From positions 79,851,995 through 79,915,994 of the forward strand of contig OW121743.1 in NCBI GenBank assembly GCA_933228675.1: a DNA stretch of 64,000 nucleotides. Direction: 5' to 3'. The DNA is from Stomorhina lunata (lineage: Eukaryota; Arthropoda; Insecta; Diptera; Rhiniidae). The notes below the pieces were generated by a model. It was not told the origin of the DNA. It saw only the letters and a program-made list of their open reading frames with translations, and did no database searches. Positions 59,874 through 64,000 of this stretch are shown piece by piece. The position numbers and the translations under genes are program-made. Numbering within the stretch: the first letter of the stretch is position 1; each line of letters begins with the position of its first letter.

Positions 59874-61872
59874 TTTGATCAAAATTTCACAAGAGAAAAT
59901 TTTGATCAAGATTTTACTAAAGACAAGTTTTGATCAAAATTTTACTTAAGACAAATTTTGATCAAAATTTTACTAAAGACAAATTTTGATCAAAATTTTA
60001 CTAAAGACAAATTTTGATCAAAATTTTACTAAAGACAAATTTTGATCAAAATTTTACTAAAGACAAATTTTGATCAAAATTTTACTAAATACAAATTTTG
60101 ATCAAAATTTTACTTAAGACAAATTTTGATCAAAATTTTACTTAGGACAAATTTTGATCAAAATTTTAATAAAGACAAATTTTGATCAAAATTTTAATAA
60201 AGACAAATTTTGATCAAAATTTTTCTAAAGACAAATTTTGATCAAAATTTTACTAAGACAAATTTTGATCAAAATTTTACTAATGACAAATTTTGATCAA
60301 AATTTTACTAAAGACAAATTTTGATCAAAATTTTATTAAAGACAAGTTTTGATCAAAATTTTACTAAAGACAACTTTTGATCAAAATTTTACTAAATACA
60401 AATTTTGATCAAAATTTTACTAAATACAAATTTTGATCAAAATTTTACTAAACACAAATTTTGATCAAAATTTTACTAAAGACAAATTTTGATCAAAATT
60501 TTATTAAAGACAAATTTTGATCAAAATTTAACTAAAGAAAAATTTTGATCAAAATTTAACTAAAGAAAAATTTTGATCAAAATTTTACTAAATACAAATT
60601 TTGATCAAAATTTTACTAAATACAAATTTTGATCAAAATTTTACTAAAGACAACTTTTGATCAAAATTTTACTAAAGACAACCTTTGATCAAAATTTTAC
60701 TAAAGACAACTTTTGATCAAAATTTTACTAAATACAAATTTTGATCAAAATTTTACTAAAGACAAATTTTGATCAAAATTTTACTAAAGACAAATTTTGA
60801 TCAAAATTTTACTAAAGACAAATTTTGATCAAAATTTTACTAAAGACAAATTTTGTTCAGAATTTTACTAAAGGCAAATTTTGATCAAAATTTTACTTAA
60901 ACAAATTTTGATCAAAATTTTACTTAATATACATTTTGATCAAAATTTTCCTAAAGACAAATTTTGATCAAAATTTAACTAAAGACAAATTTTGATCAAA
61001 ATTTTACTAAAGACAACTTTTAATCAAAATTTTACTCAAGACAAATTTTGATCAAAATTTTACTAAAGACAAGTTTTGTTAAAAATTTTACTAAAGACAA
61101 ATTTTAATCAAAATTTTACTCAAGACAAATTTTGATCAAAATTTTTCTAAAGACAAATTTTGATCAAAATTTTACTAAAGACAAATTTTGATCAAAATTT
61201 TACTAAAGACAAATTTTGATCAAAATTTTACTAAAGACAAATTTTGATCAAAATTTTACTAAAGACAAATTTTGATCAAAATTTTACTAAAGACAAATTT
61301 TGATCAAAATTTTACTAAAGACAAATTTTTATCAAATTTCACTAAAGACAAATTTTGATCAAAATTTTACTAAAGACAAATTTTGATCAAAATTTTACTA
61401 AAGACAAATTTTGATCAAAATTTTACTAAAGACAAATTTTGATCAAAATTTTACTAAAGACAAATTTTGATCAAAATTTCACTAAAGACAAATTTTGATC
61501 AAAATTTTACTAAAGACAAATTTTGATCAAAATTTTACTAAAGACAAATTTTGATCAAAATTTTACTAAAGACAAATTTTGATCAAAATTTTACTTAAGA
61601 CAAATTTTGATCAAAATTTTGCTGAAGACAAATTTTGATCAAAATTTTACCCAAGACAAATTTTGTTCAAAATTTTACTAAAACAAATTTTGTTCAAAAC
61701 TTTACTGAAGACAAATTTTGATCAAAATTTTCCTAAAGACAAATTTTGCTAAAAATTTTACTAAAGACATATTTTGTTCAAAATTTTACTGAAGACATTT
61801 TTTGTTTAAGATTTTACTAAAGGCACTTTTTGATCAAAATTTTACTAAAGACAAATTCTGATCAAAATTATA
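59874..61872 (-). repeat. 28-bp GATC minisatellite array K (inverted)
   Basis: About 71 copies of the array J unit in the opposite orientation (ACTAAAGACAAATTTTGATC on the plus strand). The block 61160-61600 is nearly uniform. Just beyond its end, TTTTCTATAGAAAA (61896-61909) repeats the core of array F. Confidence 0.95.
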
Positions 61873-62753
61873 CTAAAATTTTTGTTCGAAAAAAATTTTC
61901 TATAGAAAAATTTTCAGATAACTTTTGTATGTAAAGTTAAATTTAATAACAAATTAATCATGAAACAAATACGTGAATTTTTTATATATTAAGATCCTAT
62001 TGGCCTGAAATCATGTTTCAGTGTCACGTCTTTTGAGCTGAGAACAGCTGGAGTTGTACACATTTTGTTGCAAGTGTTACAAAATCTGACACAGAGGAGT
62101 TATATATTTTTTTTGCAATTAAATTTGTTTTAGTAAAATCTGTGTCAAACTAGTTTTTATTGCGGGCCCTGTCTATTGCAACTTTGTCGCATTTTCTGAC
62201 TTTATTGCCGCGTTTTTGAGTCTATTCATTTGAGTTTAAGTCAAAACATAATTTGCAACATTTTTTTTTGCTACCTTAATTATTTTTTTCAATTTTAAAC
62301 TCGAACTGCAGAAAGAAAAAAATGAAAAATTTTGCAATAGAAAAATATTTGTGTTTTGTGGAAATGACAACAACTACATTCCTTTTATCTTCATTTTGGA
62401 ACGATTTTCTAGTTCATAAAACTACAATTTGTGTTGAGTTTTTTTCAATTTGAATTTTTTTCTTGTAAAGCGATTTTTTTAATTAAAATGCTTTTTATCG
62501 CTGAATTGTATGTAAAACTTATGTTTTGTAAACTAAAAACTTATGTATTTTTTTTAAATAACTGAAAAATCTACAAAAGCCGCAACGTAAAAAGAAGCTA
62601 AAAACTTTTACAAAAAAAGCTCTTTCTGTTGCACCAAAACAAACAAAAAAAAACAAATAATACGAAAAACTATAAAATACGAAACTGAAATATTTGATTT
62701 GATTTTTCTTCTATTTTAGTTGATTTTTAGTTGTTTTATTTCTTTTCACTTAC
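61873..62753. other. Unique DNA, AT-rich
   Basis: No repeat array or coding frame. If the first exon at 62754 is real, this is the start of its intron. Confidence 0.5.
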
Positions 62754-62762
62754 CGGAAGCAT
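62754..62762 (-). CDS. Possible first coding exon (M-L-P) of host gene
   Basis: On the minus strand, GCGCCAAAATGCTTCCG is followed at once by GTAAGTG. The start context CCAAAATG matches the fly consensus, and GTAAGT is an ideal splice donor (intron begins at 62753). Only three codons, M-L-P, would be in this exon, with a phase-0 junction. The 200 bases upstream (62763-62960) are notably rich in CG-containing triplets (GTCGTCGTCGCAGACG), consistent with a 5' untranslated exon and promoter. The gene is not identifiable. If correct, the rest of the window is its giant first intron, or most of it. Confidence 0.4.
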
Positions 62763-62960
62763 TTTGGCGCTTATTTACTGTTGAATATAATTTATAGGTA
62801 AAACGTCTGCGACGACGACGATATTGAACGGACGGACTGTAAAGACCGACCGCAAATGTAAAGTTGTGTTGACGGCTACAAAAACCGCGTAAATGTTGTT
62901 TTACTGCTACGATTCGAAGGCAATTTTAGTTTGAAACTTTTTTTCTATTTAAAGTGAAAA
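62763..62960 (-). promoter_or_regulatory. Probable 5' UTR/promoter of minus-strand gene
   Basis: The least AT-rich host segment in the window, with CGTCGTCGTCG, GGTCGGTC and CCGTCCGTTC on the minus strand. Several CAGT words could be initiators and an AGACG downstream-element match lies near 62804. No single start site can be chosen. Confidence 0.35.
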
Positions 62961-63439
62961 AGGTGTTCCTTTTTTTGGTATTTGCAAAATTTTGGTCTAG
63001 TTGCTTTGGATGATTTTGTTGTTGATGATGTCGATACTGATTGTTATATTTTTAATATCAATCTTTTGTTTTATTAATTTCGCTTGATTAAAACTGGAAA
63101 ATATAAAAAAAAGTTTGTGGTTATTTTTTAAAAGTAGAGGCAATTTTTTAATAAATTCAAAATTTTATAAAAAAAGTTTATTGGTTATCTATATAATTTG
63201 TTTTAATAAAAATACAATATGTCTATCAAAGAGAGTGATTGATTTTTGATGGTTGGCTGTTTGCATTTTGTTTGAGGTTTCATGTTCTTTTGATTAAAAA
63301 AATTGGAAAAAAATGGCTGATATAACAATCAATTTAATAACAATTTCAGTTGAATGAAAAAGCAAAAAAATATGATATCCAAACATATGATACCCTACAC
63401 CGCTAGATTTACATACTAGGACTGAAGGTCCGAGTTATC
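62961..63439. other. AT-rich unique DNA
   Basis: Nothing recognised; would be upstream flank of the candidate first exon. Confidence 0.5.
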
Positions 63440-64000
63440 GTTAAGATTTTTCTAAAAAGTGTATTCATTGTTAAGTTTTCTGCAGAAAAGTAAAGTTATC
63501 GTTGACATTGTGATAGAAAATGTAAGTCTTTGATAACTTTTCTATAGAAAAGTTAAGATATTAATATCTTTTCTATAGGAAAGTAATGATATCGATAACT
63601 TTTCTATAGAAAAGGTAAGATATCGATTACTTTTCTATAGAAAAGTTAAGATATCGTTAACTTTTTTAAAGAAACATAAAGATATCAATAACTTTTCTAT
63701 AGAAAAGTTAAGATATCGATAGCTTTTCTATAGAAAAGTTAAGATATCTATAACTTTTCTATAGAGAAGTTAAGATATCGATAACTTTTCTATAGAAAAG
63801 TTAAGATATCGATAACTTTTCTATAGAAAAGCTAAGATATCGATAACTTTTCTATAGAAAAGTTAAGGTATCGATAACTTTTTTAAAGAAACATAAAGAT
63901 ATCAATCACTTTTCTATAGAAAAGTTAAGATATCGATAGCTTTTCTATGGAAAAGTTAAGATATCGATAACTTTTCTATAGAAAAGTTAAGATATCTATA
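63440..64000 (+). repeat. 31-bp minisatellite array L, runs off window
   Basis: About 18 copies to the window edge. The unit is the 20-bp perfect palindrome AACTTTTCTATAGAAAAGTT plus the linker AAGATATCGAT, itself containing GATATC and ATCGAT palindromes. Left copies are decayed; the array becomes regular from about 63530. Same unit length as arrays A-D but a different sequence; the TTTTCTATAGAAAA core is shared with array F. Confidence 0.93.

Overview
The window is eukaryotic, very AT-rich, and almost certainly from an insect. A dipteran (fly) genome fits best: the intact retrotransposon is a Ty3/gypsy element of the kind common in flies, there are fly-style splice signals (CTAAT branch point) and a fly-style translation start context (CCAAAATG), and the rest is long, gene-poor, repeat-filled DNA like a giant intron or pericentromeric stretch. 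The species cannot be fixed from the sequence.

Layout. 1-330: degenerate repeat. 1273-4307: large fold-back (palindromic) element with internal tandem repeats and a tRNA-derived SINE in its left end. 4308-5384: unique DNA with a possible minus-strand terminal micro-exon at 4664-4699. 5385-8820: 31-bp minisatellite. 8831-15939: intact LTR retrotransposon with gag, pol and an extra third ORF, apparently identical LTRs and a 4-bp ACGA target duplication. 15944-20660: degenerate ATGTTGC repeats around a non-repetitive island. 21138-21323: possible small secreted peptide. 21326-25080: two more arrays of the 31-bp family in the opposite orientation. 25081-27725: a coding-like fragment, a decayed Tc1/mariner-like transposase and a three-copy repeat. 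27730-33730: AAAAGCTTTT repeats. 33748-34841: 28-bp array. 34945-36057: an inverted-repeat element. 37264-39075 and 42464-44463: 21-bp arrays in opposite orientations, flanking two MITE-like elements with CCCAG...CTGGG ends. 46236-49800: 31-bp family again. 50819-55345, 56862-59235 and 59874-61872: 28-bp GATC arrays, the last inverted. 62754-62960: possible minus-strand first exon (M-L-P, then a consensus donor). 63440-64000: another 31-bp array running off the window.

The only convincing functional genes are those of the retrotransposon: Gag makes the particle, Pol (reached by a -1 frameshift) supplies protease, reverse transcriptase, RNase H and integrase, and a third ORF of unknown function sits behind a good 3' splice site, as env does in errantiviruses, although it does not look like an envelope. 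The host gene, if the signals at 62.75 kb are real, runs on the minus strand and most of the window would be its first intron.

The most striking feature is that about 24 kb (roughly 38%) is minisatellite in at least four unit families (31, 28, 21 and a second 31 bp), and that every family is built on a dyad-symmetric core joined by a short linker. Several arrays occur in inverted pairs or switch strand internally, and families share cores. This looks like a set of hairpin minisatellites that amplify and invert locally.
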